DNA from: Paracoccaceae bacterium
GTDB lineage: Bacteria > Pseudomonadota > Alphaproteobacteria > Rhodobacterales > Rhodobacteraceae
Direction of reading: 5' to 3'
DNA: 15,041 nt
Assembly (NCBI GenBank): GCA_030625695.1
Contig: DAOUQK010000046.1
Location: forward strand, 1-15,041
The notes under the pieces were generated by a model. The model ran no database searches. It was not told the DNA's origin and saw only the letters and a list, made by a program, of their open reading frames with translations. Position 1 is the first letter of the stretch. Every line of letters begins with the position of its first letter. This document shows, piece by piece, positions 6,137-12,860 of the stretch. Made by a program: the position numbers and the translations under genes.

Positions 6137-6777
6137 ATGCCGATCTACCAGAAGCCCAATACCAGCAAGGCGGCGAAGGGTCACAAGATTTACCCCTATC
6201 TGTTGCGCGGGCTGCAGGTGGACGCCCCAATCAGGTCTGGTGCGCCGATATCACCTACTTGCCGATGCGCCGCGGCTTTCTCTACTTGGTGGCAATCATG
6301 GACTGGCACACACGTCAGGTGCTGGCCTGGCGTATTTCGAACACACTGGAGGCCGATTTCTGCGTCGAGGCACTGAACGAGGCCATCCACCGGTTCGGCC
6401 CGCCTGAGATAATGAACACAGATCAGGGCAGCCAGTTCACGTCCTTTGCCTGGACCAATTGTGTGAAACAGGCTGGGGTCAGAATATCGATGGATGGAAA
6501 GGGGCGGTTCCTCGACAATATCTTCATTGAACGACTGTGGCGATCAATGAAATACGAGTGCGTCTATCTGCATGCTTGGGAAAGTGGTTCAGAGGCCAAA
6601 AACGGGATCAAGAAATGGATGGAATTCTACAACCCCAAGCGCCCGCATTCTGCTCTTGGCCGCAAGCCCCCCGCTGTGGTCTATTGGCAGACAATTGAAA
6701 CAAACAAACCTGATCGGCAGATGCAAAGAGTAGCTTAAATTACGCCAGATATTGTCCAACGTTTGGGGAGTAGCTCA

Positions 6778-6944
6778 ACCTGAACCCCATCGAGATGGCT
6801 TTCTCCAAGCTCAAAGCCCATCTCAGGCGCATCGGGGCCAGAACCATCGAGACGTTATGGAAGGCCGTCGGCGAAATATGCGATCTATACGAACCCGACG
6901 AATGCTGGAACTATTTCAAAGCAGCCGGATATGCTCACGAATAA
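6778..6944 (+). pseudogene. C-terminal fragment of the outer IS630 transposase
   Basis: From the codon CTG at 6780-6782 the frame reads LNPIEMAFSKLKAHLRR, then ARTIETLWKAVGEICDLY and ECWNYFKAAGYAHE to TAA at 6942-6944. This is the end of an IS630 DDE domain, where the final catalytic Glu lies in NPIE. With the bases before the IS3 (CCG GAC C at 5422-5428) it forms PDLNPIE. It matches the N-terminal fragment at 4803 in subtype. The part between, roughly residues 65 to 250 of a normal protein, is missing. Confidence 0.82.
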
Positions 6945-7977
6945 AGGTGAAATGCTCTAGCTTTTTGTGAATCTGTTCTGCCACAAGGATGGAAGAAGGG
7001 ATCAGCCCTTGGGCACGGGCCTCATAGGGCCCAAGGGCGGCGATCTCTTCGCCGCCGGTTCGAAGTTTGAAGCGCGCGACATCCGGATTATCTTTTGTAG
7101 AGATTCCACCAAGATCAAACCAGTCGCACCCCTGCTCTGCCGCCCAAAGTATGGCATGCCACATCAAAAGGTGTCCGGCATTCAGTTTTCTCCCCTCATC
7201 GGGTGTGGCGCCAAAAAGATAGACTGCTGACTTGCCGGACCGCCCGATTGTCATTGTTCCAATATTTGATCCATCCTTATGAGCGATGAGCGTATCATGC
7301 TCAAAATCAGGACCGGTCAGATCTTTGTAAAACTCCGGGCCAATGTCCGGCTCAAAACCCTTTGCTTGCTGGACCTGATTGTACAGTGGGAAAAAGCGAT
7401 CGTGGCTCTCTGTGAACGATAGATGGTCGATCTTGATTCCAGCCTTCATCGCATTGCGCAACGGATTTCGCCACTTTCCATGCAGGCTTTTCCAAAGCGC
7501 ATCTTCAGATTTTGTAAGATCGACAAGAACCGTTTGATATGCCGCAGCATTCATAGTGGGACTAAGCCCATGTCTTTCGAAGACGTCTGTTTGTTCGATC
7601 TGTGAGATAATGGGCAGGCGTATCCTAAGTATATGGCCCGCCTTGTGGACATAGTAATCTTGTAATGCATCCAAGATGCCTCCCAACCTCTCGGCGGGTG
7701 GTTCTCCGCAATCAGTTGGTCGAATTAGCGGGCCCGAAGGTATCCAGACTATCCCGCGTCCAATACCGGGTATCTTTCGCACTCGTGCAGCAGCTGCGGC
7801 CACAACCTTTCCAGTTGCATCCACAATAGATAGAAATTCCGGGCGCGCTCTAATTCGACCCGCCGCAGCGATGCTGTATGTCAAACTTTGCTCATAGGTC
7901 AGATCACGAAATTTCCGACCGATGTCAGGCCAGTCCGCCGGTGAGAGGGGTCGTACGGTAAATGGTTTATCCATCAT
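6916..7977 (-). CDS. FemAB-like (GNAT-fold) acyltransferase with IS-derived C-terminus
   Basis: A 353-residue protein with two GNAT-like halves as in FemABX and related peptidoglycan- or polysaccharide-associated acyltransferases. Landmarks are LWKSLHGKWRNPLRNAMKAG (161-180), TMTIGRSGKSAVYLFGATPD (241-260), LLMWHAILWAAEQGCDWFDL (270-289) followed by GGIS, and ARFKLRTGGE (301-310). Known members move an amino acid from aminoacyl-tRNA or another acyl group; the donor and acceptor here are unknown. The gene starts 4 bp after the stop of the acyltransferase at 7982, so it is the third gene of one operon. The outer IS630 element entered at the codon of Leu340. The last 13 residues (EHFTFIREHIRLL) are read from IS sequence, replacing an original NRAKPT* still visible at 3375-3353. 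The catalytic core is intact, so function may survive. Start is ATG 7977 or the next ATG. Confidence 0.8.
   Translation of the reverse strand: MMDKPFTVRPLSPADWPDIGRKFRDLTYEQSLTYSIAAAGRIRARPEFLSIVDATGKVVAAAAARVRKIPGIGRGIVWIPSGPLIRPTDCGEPPAERLGGILDALQDYYVHKAGHILRIRLPIISQIEQTDVFERHGLSPTMNAAAYQTVLVDLTKSEDALWKSLHGKWRNPLRNAMKAGIKIDHLSFTESHDRFFPLYNQVQQAKGFEPDIGPEFYKDLTGPDFEHDTLIAHKDGSNIGTMTIGRSGKSAVYLFGATPDEGRKLNAGHLLMWHAILWAAEQGCDWFDLGGISTKDNPDVARFKLRTGGEEIAALGPYEARAQGLIPSSILVAEQIHKKLEHFTFIREHIRLL
6947..6957 (-). repeat. right terminal inverted repeat of the outer IS630 element
   Basis: The reverse complement reads GAGCATTTCAC. It is followed by TA at 6958-6959. It lies 2 bp after the transposase stop codon and also falls inside the present 3' end of the convergent acyltransferase gene. 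Confidence 0.82.
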
Positions 7978-7981
7978 TGGA

Positions 7982-9202
7982 CTATACCCTGCTTCGAACC
8001 CATGACTGCCAGATAGATCGCCGCTTCAATGGCAGTATCTTTCCTAGGGCAATCGAACCATGGCCGAACCACAGGCGGTAATACCCGACATGAATCATTC
8101 GCGCCCATGCCAGAAGGCAATATAGGTACATCTGATGACCAAGGCCTTTGGGGGCAATAATGAGCCGATGCACCGGTACCTCAATCGCTCCATATACTTG
8201 CTTATAGTCGTATGACCCGACCCCTGCTTCAATCCGATCTACTCCTGCCTCAATCGCTCGCTTGATCATTAGGATAAGCCCCAACGTACCAAGGCTGAGA
8301 CGCGCATATTCCGGATCAGTTGAACGGGCAGGTAACCGCCAATGGCAACTCTTGCCAGAGACCAGGCAAAACTGGGTCGCCATGGGACCATTAGAGCCTA
8401 TCATATGTTCCAGCCAGACACTGCCCTTGCCGTGTAAACGATTGGATAAATCGGCGTAGAATCTGGCGCTGCCACGCCAATCGCTGAAATGACCTCCATG
8501 ACCAACCTCCTGCCACTGTGTGTTGTGGAATGTGATAAAGTCATCAAATTCGCGCTTATGTGGATGAACCAGCTTGGTCTGGAGATCAAATTCCCCCTCC
8601 AGTCGACGTAAATCGCGTCGAAACTGTGAGCGTCTTTTCTTAGATAATAGGGACAGGTACTCCTCAAACTCGGTTGGCAGTTCGAAAACAGTGTGAGAGC
8701 CTTGAACTTTATCATAAAAAACGAACCGGGAATTTTTACTGTCATTGCCGTAGTTTGATTGGATACTCTGCAGAACAGAACTCTTTTCACTTGCTGGGGT
8801 GAAGCTAATCAAGTTTGCGGCGGAATCGGTAATCAGGATATCCTCGGCCGCCTGTTTCAGCATTGGTTCCAGACATCCATCAACAACGGGCACAGAAAAT
8901 ACGACAGCATGCGGGTCGGTTGCCGCAAGCCGCGCGACTTTCACAACAAAAGGACCAAGACGGATTTTATCGATCATAAATGGTAGGAGTCCGACCAGCT
9001 TTCCGGTTTTTGCGCGAGCAGTCAGACACAGCAGCGCTCGGTTCTTCCCGAAATTCTGCCACCAAACGTCGAACCAACCTGGCGTGAGGTAGATGTCCGC
9101 GCCTGTCTCGCTGCACAGCGCGTCCCACTCGTCATACTGTCGACGTAGAGGCTCAATCCCAGTAATCCAAGAATACTCTACCTGCTCTGCTGGCTCTGTC
9201 AC
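7982..9202 (-). CDS. GNAT-fold acyltransferase, CelD/BioF2-like (Acetyltransf_6 type)
   Basis: A 406-residue protein. Its N-terminus has LTPGWFDVWWQNFG (39-52), then LVGLLPFMIDKIRLGPF (69-85). The C-terminal half holds LSKKRRSQFRRDLRRLE (186-202), FHNTQWQEVG and the segment around FCLVSGKSCHWRLPA followed by a 'YKQVYG' motif near residue 330. This order is typical of the Acetyltransf_6 proteins found in cellulose and exopolysaccharide clusters. They are thought to acylate polysaccharide or its lipid-linked precursor; the exact reaction is not known. The start is GTG at 9202-9200, overlapping the upstream glycosyltransferase stop by 4 nt (GTGA), which implies translational coupling. The FemAB-like gene follows after 4 bp, making an unusual adjacent pair of GNAT-fold transferases. 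Confidence 0.82.
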   Translation of the reverse strand: MTEPAEQVEYSWITGIEPLRRQYDEWDALCSETGADIYLTPGWFDVWWQNFGKNRALLCLTARAKTGKLVGLLPFMIDKIRLGPFVVKVARLAATDPHAVVFSVPVVDGCLEPMLKQAAEDILITDSAANLISFTPASEKSSVLQSIQSNYGNDSKNSRFVFYDKVQGSHTVFELPTEFEEYLSLLSKKRRSQFRRDLRRLEGEFDLQTKLVHPHKREFDDFITFHNTQWQEVGHGGHFSDWRGSARFYADLSNRLHGKGSVWLEHMIGSNGPMATQFCLVSGKSCHWRLPARSTDPEYARLSLGTLGLILMIKRAIEAGVDRIEAGVGSYDYKQVYGAIEVPVHRLIIAPKGLGHQMYLYCLLAWARMIHVGYYRLWFGHGSIALGKILPLKRRSIWQSWVRSRV

Positions 9203-10158
9203 ACGGTTGGCTCCTTGCCCGTCAACTGAAAAATAAGAGATGCTTTTGCCAATCTCCGCCTCGCGGCACCTTCGGCATCTCGTCTGAGCATCGAAAGTAC
9301 CAATCGCAGGAAGGCGGACGTAAGGAAAATTGCGCGCCCAAGTAGGGACCCAAACCAGCCATAGTGCTTGCCAAGATAGATCACCTTACTCTTCTGAAGC
9401 TGTACATACATTCGGGACCGGATTTGCTCTGTACTTTTGGATCCGCCGTCCAGATGCAAGATCCGTGCAAGTGGAGAGAAGACACACCGATAATTCGCGT
9501 TACGGATGCGGCGGCACCAATCCGCTTCTTCCGAGTAGATGAAAAATGCCTCATCAAGTAGGCCAATCTTGTCCACCACGTCGCGCGGTACCAACATGAA
9601 CATGCCTGAAACAACATCTACATCCTGTTCGGTTCTTCGATCCCAGTCACCGTATTCCGGGCGCCCCAGAATAGAATTCATCGGAAACATTTTTTGCAAA
9701 CCAAACTCGATAAGAAATACATGCCACAGTCCTGGTTCAGCAAAACAGGTCTTCTGGATAGTCCGTTCGTCTTCCCAAACTTGGCATCCGACACAGCCAA
9801 CATCCGGATGCTCATCTAACCAGAAAAGCATTACATCAACGGCATTCTCGAGAATGATCGTGTCCGGATTCAAGAGCAACAATCTCTGCCCTCGGGCCAC
9901 TTCCAGTCCTTGATTATTAGCTGCTGCAAATCCCCGGTTTCGGTTATTCTCAACAAGAATTGTCTCGGGAAACTCCTTCTTGATCATTTCCGCTGATCCA
10001 TCCGAGGAGTCATTATCAACGACAATGACTTCGTAGGTGGTTCTTGTTTCTTGCCTGATTGAGGCTAGACAGCCTTTCAAAATGTCTCTGGTATTCCAGT
10101 TTACGATTATTATTGATACTGTGATTTGAACCGCCATGCTGTTGTCTTTCAGATGCAT
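9199..10158 (-). CDS. GT2 family glycosyltransferase (rhamnosyltransferase-like)
   Basis: A 319-residue protein with a clear GT-A fold: VSIIIVNWNTRDILKGCLAS (14-33), VIVVDNDSSDGS (44-55), NNRNRGFAAANNQGL (71-85), LLLLNPDT with the DxD-like Asp99 (93-100), SGMFMLVPRD (184-193), FFIYSEEADWCRRI (205-218, probable catalytic acid in the E/D pair) and HLDGGS (235-240). This pattern is that of WbbL-type glycosyltransferases, which add a sugar, often rhamnose, to an undecaprenyl-linked acceptor at the inner membrane face. The last 60 residues contain a hydrophobic amphipathic stretch that may touch the membrane. It is the first gene of a three-gene operon. The start may be ATG 10158 or ATG 10137 (MAVQITVSIII), neither with a strong ribosome-binding site. 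Donor sugar not assigned. Confidence 0.9.
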   Translation of the reverse strand: MHLKDNSMAVQITVSIIIVNWNTRDILKGCLASIRQETRTTYEVIVVDNDSSDGSAEMIKKEFPETILVENNRNRGFAAANNQGLEVARGQRLLLLNPDTIILENAVDVMLFWLDEHPDVGCVGCQVWEDERTIQKTCFAEPGLWHVFLIEFGLQKMFPMNSILGRPEYGDWDRRTEQDVDVVSGMFMLVPRDVVDKIGLLDEAFFIYSEEADWCRRIRNANYRCVFSPLARILHLDGGSKSTEQIRSRMYVQLQKSKVIYLGKHYGWFGSLLGRAIFLTSAFLRLVLSMLRRDAEGAARRRLAKASLIFQLTGKEPTV

Positions 10159-10224
10159 CTATTACTCGCACACTCGATCAGGAACATTCATTTTTGTGGG
10201 GCTAATTGACATTGAAGGGTGCCG
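10159..10224. other. short divergent intergenic region
   Basis: Only 66 bp separate the start of the glycosyltransferase operon (-) from the aminotransferase gene (+), so promoters for both probably overlap here or reach into the genes. GAAGGG at 10214-10219 is the ribosome-binding site for the plus gene. I see no clear -35/-10 pair. Confidence 0.4.
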
Positions 10225-11496
10225 ATGGTCAACGTGTGGGAACCAAATATCGTGAAGCAGGTGTTGGGTGGATACCACCTTCCACCAACACCGACGACTT
10301 GGAAAGAGCCACTTATTATGAGAGACGGTGAGCCAAAAGCACCATATTGTGGCAATCCTGCAATAGATATGGGCAATCTGTTTCGGTCGGATCAAAGCGG
10401 CGGTGTTTTGAAGTTGTTCGAGAACCGGCGGGTGGCCTTTAGTTTCAACGCTCGGGTAGCGATCCGTCAGGCTTGTGACCTGTTGGATTTGCGAAGCGGA
10501 GATGAAGTTCTGGTTCCGGCCTATAACTGTGGTACTGAAATCGACCCTTTACTTGACGCGAACCTGACGGTCCGAATGTATCCAATCGGCGACGACCTGA
10601 GGGTTATGCCCGACGAAATATCAAAGCGGATCATGCCTGCGACGAAGGCTGTGTACATCACACACTATTTTGGTATCCAACAGGAAAAACTGTCGGAGAT
10701 CCGCTCTCTTTGCGACACTCACGGCCTTCGCTTGATAGAGGATTGTGCGCTTAGCCTGCTAAGCGGAGATGCTCCCGTTGACGGCCGCACTGGGGACATT
10801 TCGATTTTCTGCTTTTATAAATTTTTCCCGGTGATTGGCGGCGGGGCGTTGGTTGTGAACGCCCCCGACTTGGCGGACCCGGTCCCTTTCCAAGCGAGAG
10901 CCCCTGCAAGATTTATACATCGACCAATCATACGCAGTTTTGTGACGTCTGCCATTGGCGTTGACGGAATGGTCTCGATTGCAAGGGCCATCAAGACGCA
11001 ATTGCGTGCGCCTAAATCGCCCGCCTCTGGCGGATCTGGAGAATCCGACCCAATGACCGATATTCCGGCTGATTATTATTTTGATGCCGGATTGCGCAAT
11101 ACCAGAATGAACCGGCTTACCCACCGCATGCTCGGTGCTTTTGACATTACAGAAACAATGGAGACGCGGCGTACAAATTGGGCACTATATGCAAAGCTGC
11201 TGAAAAATGCGTCTGATGTAGGCCAGATGCAGGAACCCCTCGTGGAAGGTGTATGTCCACTGGGATACCCGGTTACAGTGTCGGCTCGCGATGTGATCGT
11301 CGCGCATCTACAAGAACTGGGTATTTCGGCAACGCCCTGGTGGGCGGGGTTTCATAAAAAACTGGACTGGAGAGGATACGATAGCGCGATTAGGCTGAAA
11401 AACACAACCATTTTACTGCCTTTGCACACAGGGATGGGTGCGCGCCATATCTGTTACATTGCAGAGCAGTTACAGGTAAAAATCAAAAGTGGGTGA
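10225..11496 (+). CDS. DegT/DnrJ/EryC1/StrS-type PLP-dependent aminotransferase
   Basis: With ATG 10225 as start the protein has 423 residues. The ATG is 5 nt after GAAGGG; an in-frame GTG at 10219 overlaps that site and is less likely. Fold-type I aminotransferase landmarks are FSFNARVAIRQACDLL (72-87), DEVLVPAYNCGTEID (93-107), AVYITHYFGIQQ (142-153), RLIEDCALSL (169-178, Asp173 for the pyridine nitrogen) and SIFCFYKFFPVIGGGAL (193-209, Lys199 for the Schiff base). Such enzymes transfer an amino group to a nucleotide-linked keto sugar; some members have other roles. The N-terminal 55 residues before the core are longer than in minimal sugar aminotransferases. It is transcribed away from the glycosyltransferase operon, and its 3' end abuts an IS1111-type element. 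Confidence 0.83.
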   Translation: MVNVWEPNIVKQVLGGYHLPPTPTTWKEPLIMRDGEPKAPYCGNPAIDMGNLFRSDQSGGVLKLFENRRVAFSFNARVAIRQACDLLDLRSGDEVLVPAYNCGTEIDPLLDANLTVRMYPIGDDLRVMPDEISKRIMPATKAVYITHYFGIQQEKLSEIRSLCDTHGLRLIEDCALSLLSGDAPVDGRTGDISIFCFYKFFPVIGGGALVVNAPDLADPVPFQARAPARFIHRPIIRSFVTSAIGVDGMVSIARAIKTQLRAPKSPASGGSGESDPMTDIPADYYFDAGLRNTRMNRLTHRMLGAFDITETMETRRTNWALYAKLLKNASDVGQMQEPLVEGVCPLGYPVTVSARDVIVAHLQELGISATPWWAGFHKKLDWRGYDSAIRLKNTTILLPLHTGMGARHICYIAEQLQVKIKSG

Positions 11497-11501
11497 CTTA
11501 C

Positions 11502-11527
11502 TGGACCTGATGAGGTGGACGGCCTCC
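11502..11527 (+). repeat. left inverted repeat of the second IS1111-type element, with outer palindromic arm
   Basis: 26 bases pair with 12833-12858 with one mismatch. The inner part GAGGTGGACGGCCTCC (11512-11527) matches 16 of 16 and corresponds to the GTGGACG repeat of the first element. The outer TGGACCTGA (11502-11510) has no counterpart in the first element and may be host target sequence. Confidence 0.8.
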
Positions 11528-11572
11528 GTTTGGCAAGATGTTTTTGTGTTAGATCCAGCGGTTGAGTGCAGG

Positions 11573-11646
11573 CATGTGTCCGGCCTTTTCGTGTGGCGTT
11601 TCTCATGCCACTGGCCTTGATGAAGTCCGCGGATCAGGTTCCTAAT
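11573..11646 (-). ncRNA. candidate guide (seek/bridge) RNA segment of the second IS1111-type element
   Basis: This is the counterpart of 3492-3565, with the same length and position relative to the transposase. The hairpin here is GTGGC (11593-11597) with GCCAC (11607-11611) around a 9-nt loop, while the sequence of the stem differs from the first element. GGCC tetramers flank the hairpin in both. RNA production is not shown by the sequence, and RNA ends are unknown. Confidence 0.48.
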
Positions 11647-11764
11647 AGGTCCTCGCGGTTGAAGCGCAGTCACGACATACGGATTGTCCTGGCCCGGGTC
11701 TTACGACCTTATGATCATCACACCTTTCGCTTACCGTCAGCCAATAAAGCAACGGTAATTCTTG

Positions 11765-12776
11765 TTACGCCCTTTGCACTTCAAATTTAGATCCATGCAT
11801 CATAATGGCCCAGACAATCCGCGCCATTTTGTTGGCCGGAGCAACGGCACAAACCATATAGGGTTTGCGTTCCAGAAGACTTGCGGCCCAACGAGTGGAT
11901 GCCGGTTTGCCCTGTCGACTGAAGCGCAAAACAGCGTGTGCTCCAAGAACCAGCAGACAGCGAAGATAAGGATCACCTTGTTTGGTAATTCGCTCAAGTC
12001 GGATTTTGCCACCGGATGAGTTTTGTCGAGGAACCAGCCCGATCCAGGCTGCAAGTTGACGGCCGGATTTGAAGACCTCCGGATTGGTCACGGTTGCAGC
12101 CAGGGCGCTCGCGGTAATTGGCCCAATTCCCGGTGTGGTTTCCACGCGTTTGCTCAAATCACTCTGTTTGTGCCAGCCATGTATTGCATCCTGCAAGTGA
12201 TCCACCTCTTGTTGAACAGTTCGCAATTGGCGCACCAAAGGCTTCAACGCTGTTCGGGCGACAACTGGAATACTTTCGTCATCTTCGCATTCGACAAGTT
12301 CTATCAGCTGGTTGGCTCCTGCGATTCCCTGACGGCTGACTATCCCGAGTTCGGCAATATGGGCGCGCAGCGCGTTCACAATCATTGTCCGCTGGCGGAT
12401 CAGCAACTGCCGCGCCCGATGCATCATTAAAACGGCCTGCTGGTCTTCGCTTTTGATTGCAACAAACCGCATGGTGGGTCGTGTTACGGCTTCGCAAATC
12501 GCCTCTGCATCGGTTGCGTCATTTAACATAGGATTTTACGTAAACAGCGGACATGAGCCTAACATTATGACCCAACTTCGTCAGCTCTCGCCCCCAGTGG
12601 TGGGCACTGGAGCAAGCCTCCATACCAATCAGGCAGAAATCCAGGTTGGAGAAAAAGGTGAGAAAATCACAACGCTTCAGCTGCCAACGAAAAAGAACCT
12701 TTCCTTCAGCATCTATCCCGTGGGTCTGGAAAACATTCTTGGCAATATCAACGCCAATTGTTGTAACTACTTTCAT
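11765..12776 (-). pseudogene. IS110 family transposase (IS1111 subgroup), frameshifted
   Basis: From ATG 12776 (GGAGA 6 nt upstream on the minus strand) the product reads MKVVTTIGVDIAKNVFQTHG ... CLIGMEACSSAHHWGREL ... YVKSYVK and hits TGA at 12521-12519. The protein continues in another frame as NDATDAEAICEAVTRP through TPGIGPITASALAATV and IGLVPRQNSSGGK to the stop at 11765. Against the intact homologue at 3675-4697, 11 nt (codons around RGK before NDA) are missing near 12521-12527. All four DEDD residues are still encoded, but across two frames. It would be restored by one small repair, so the inactivation looks recent. Confidence 0.88.
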
Positions 12777-12832
12777 GGTCTGTCTCCTTTTGCGACAGTC
12801 AACAGCCGCAGTATGACACAATGTGCCGTTCA

Positions 12833-12858
12833 GGAGGCCGTCCACCTCCTCAGGTCCA
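12833..12858 (-). repeat. right inverted repeat of the second IS1111-type element, with outer palindromic arm
   Basis: Complementary to 11502-11527 with one mismatch (position 12849). The outer TCAGGTCCA (12850-12858) pairs with TGGACCTGA on the other side and ends 2 bp before the stop codon of the methyltransferase gene. Confidence 0.8.
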
Positions 12859-12860
12859 AA

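Larger units (their letters stand above)
5799..6738 (+). pseudogene. IS3 family transposase OrfB (DDE integrase), broken by two short insertions and a base deletion
   Basis: The catalytic integrase half of an IS3 transposase in four segments: RRDMIEP...SISRSSFYYEP (frame of 5799), QFLETPFYGLRQMTWHL...RRLMRLMG (frame of 6010), MPIYQKPNTSKAAKGHKIYP (frame of 6137), then NQVWCADITYLPMRRGFLYL to the stop at 6738 (frame of 6010 again). The DDE residues lie in WCADITY, MNTDQGSQFTS and FIERLWRSMKYE, all present in the last segment. The frame is lost by a 37-nt insert at about 5940-5976 containing a stop, a roughly 40-nt insert within 6094-6136, and one missing base near 6224-6226. Alignment with the family resumes cleanly after each, so these are mutations of a once normal gene. 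No functional OrfAB can be made. Confidence 0.88.
5429..6777 (+). mobile_element. IS3-family insertion sequence, complete ends but inactive
   Basis: The left end (5429 onward) begins TGAGGTACCCCCC; the right end read inward from 6777 begins TGAGCTACTCCCC. Over the first 25 bases 19 match, and the ends are TG...CA as usual for IS3. ACC is directly repeated at 5426-5428 and 6778-6780, a 3-bp target duplication. The element contains orfA and an orfB in the -1 frame. Removing it with one ACC restores ...CCG GAC CTG AAC CCC..., the PDLNP motif of the IS630 transposase it interrupted. About 77 nt of its present length are two short inserted repeats within orfB. Confidence 0.88.
3376..6957 (+). mobile_element. 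IS630-family element, host of nested insertions and now defective
   Basis: The outer ends are GGGCATTTCAC at 3376-3386 and the inverted copy of GAGCATTTCAC at 6947-6957, differing at one of 11 positions. A TA dinucleotide flanks each (3374-3375 and 6958-6959); TA duplication is the IS630/Tc1-type signature. Just inside the right end lies the C-terminus of an IS630 transposase (stop 6942-6944); its N-terminus starts at 4803. The leader holds the hairpin GGAATC-GGGAG-GGATTCC at about 3395-3412. The leader was later invaded by an IS1111-type element. The coding region lost its middle and now holds a reversed second IS630 relic and an IS3 element. Removing 3376-6957 and one TA restores the reading frame of the flanking minus-strand gene. 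Confidence 0.85.
11512..12848 (-). mobile_element. second IS110-family (IS1111 subgroup) element, inactivated
   Basis: Enclosed by inverted repeats GAGGTGGACGGCCTCC (11512-11527) and its complement (12833-12848). It has the same layout as the first copy: transposase on the minus strand and about 235 bp of non-coding DNA on its 3' side. The two elements are related but clearly diverged at DNA and protein level, so they are separate arrivals rather than a recent duplication. It lies in the gap between two convergent genes, 15 bp after one stop and 12 bp from the other. The transposase is frameshifted. Confidence 0.83.

Noticed and set aside
5429..6777. Two IS1111-type elements and the IS blocks as boundaries of one composite transposon carrying the acyltransferase operon
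   Set aside because: The two IS1111 copies are diverged in sequence, one is defective, and no matching target duplication encloses the interval.
7941..7960. A third copy of the short palindromic element (GAGAGGGG near 7943-7950)
   Set aside because: Only the 8-mer matches; it lies in ordinary coding sequence for LSPADWPD with no palindrome.
10206..10211. TTGACA as a -35 box for the aminotransferase gene
   Set aside because: A -10 element at normal spacing would fall inside the coding region after the ATG at 10225.
12777..12845. Upstream start for the second IS1111 transposase
   Set aside because: The homologous protein begins at MKVVTTIG (12776), which has its own ribosome-binding site; the longer start would run through the inverted repeat.
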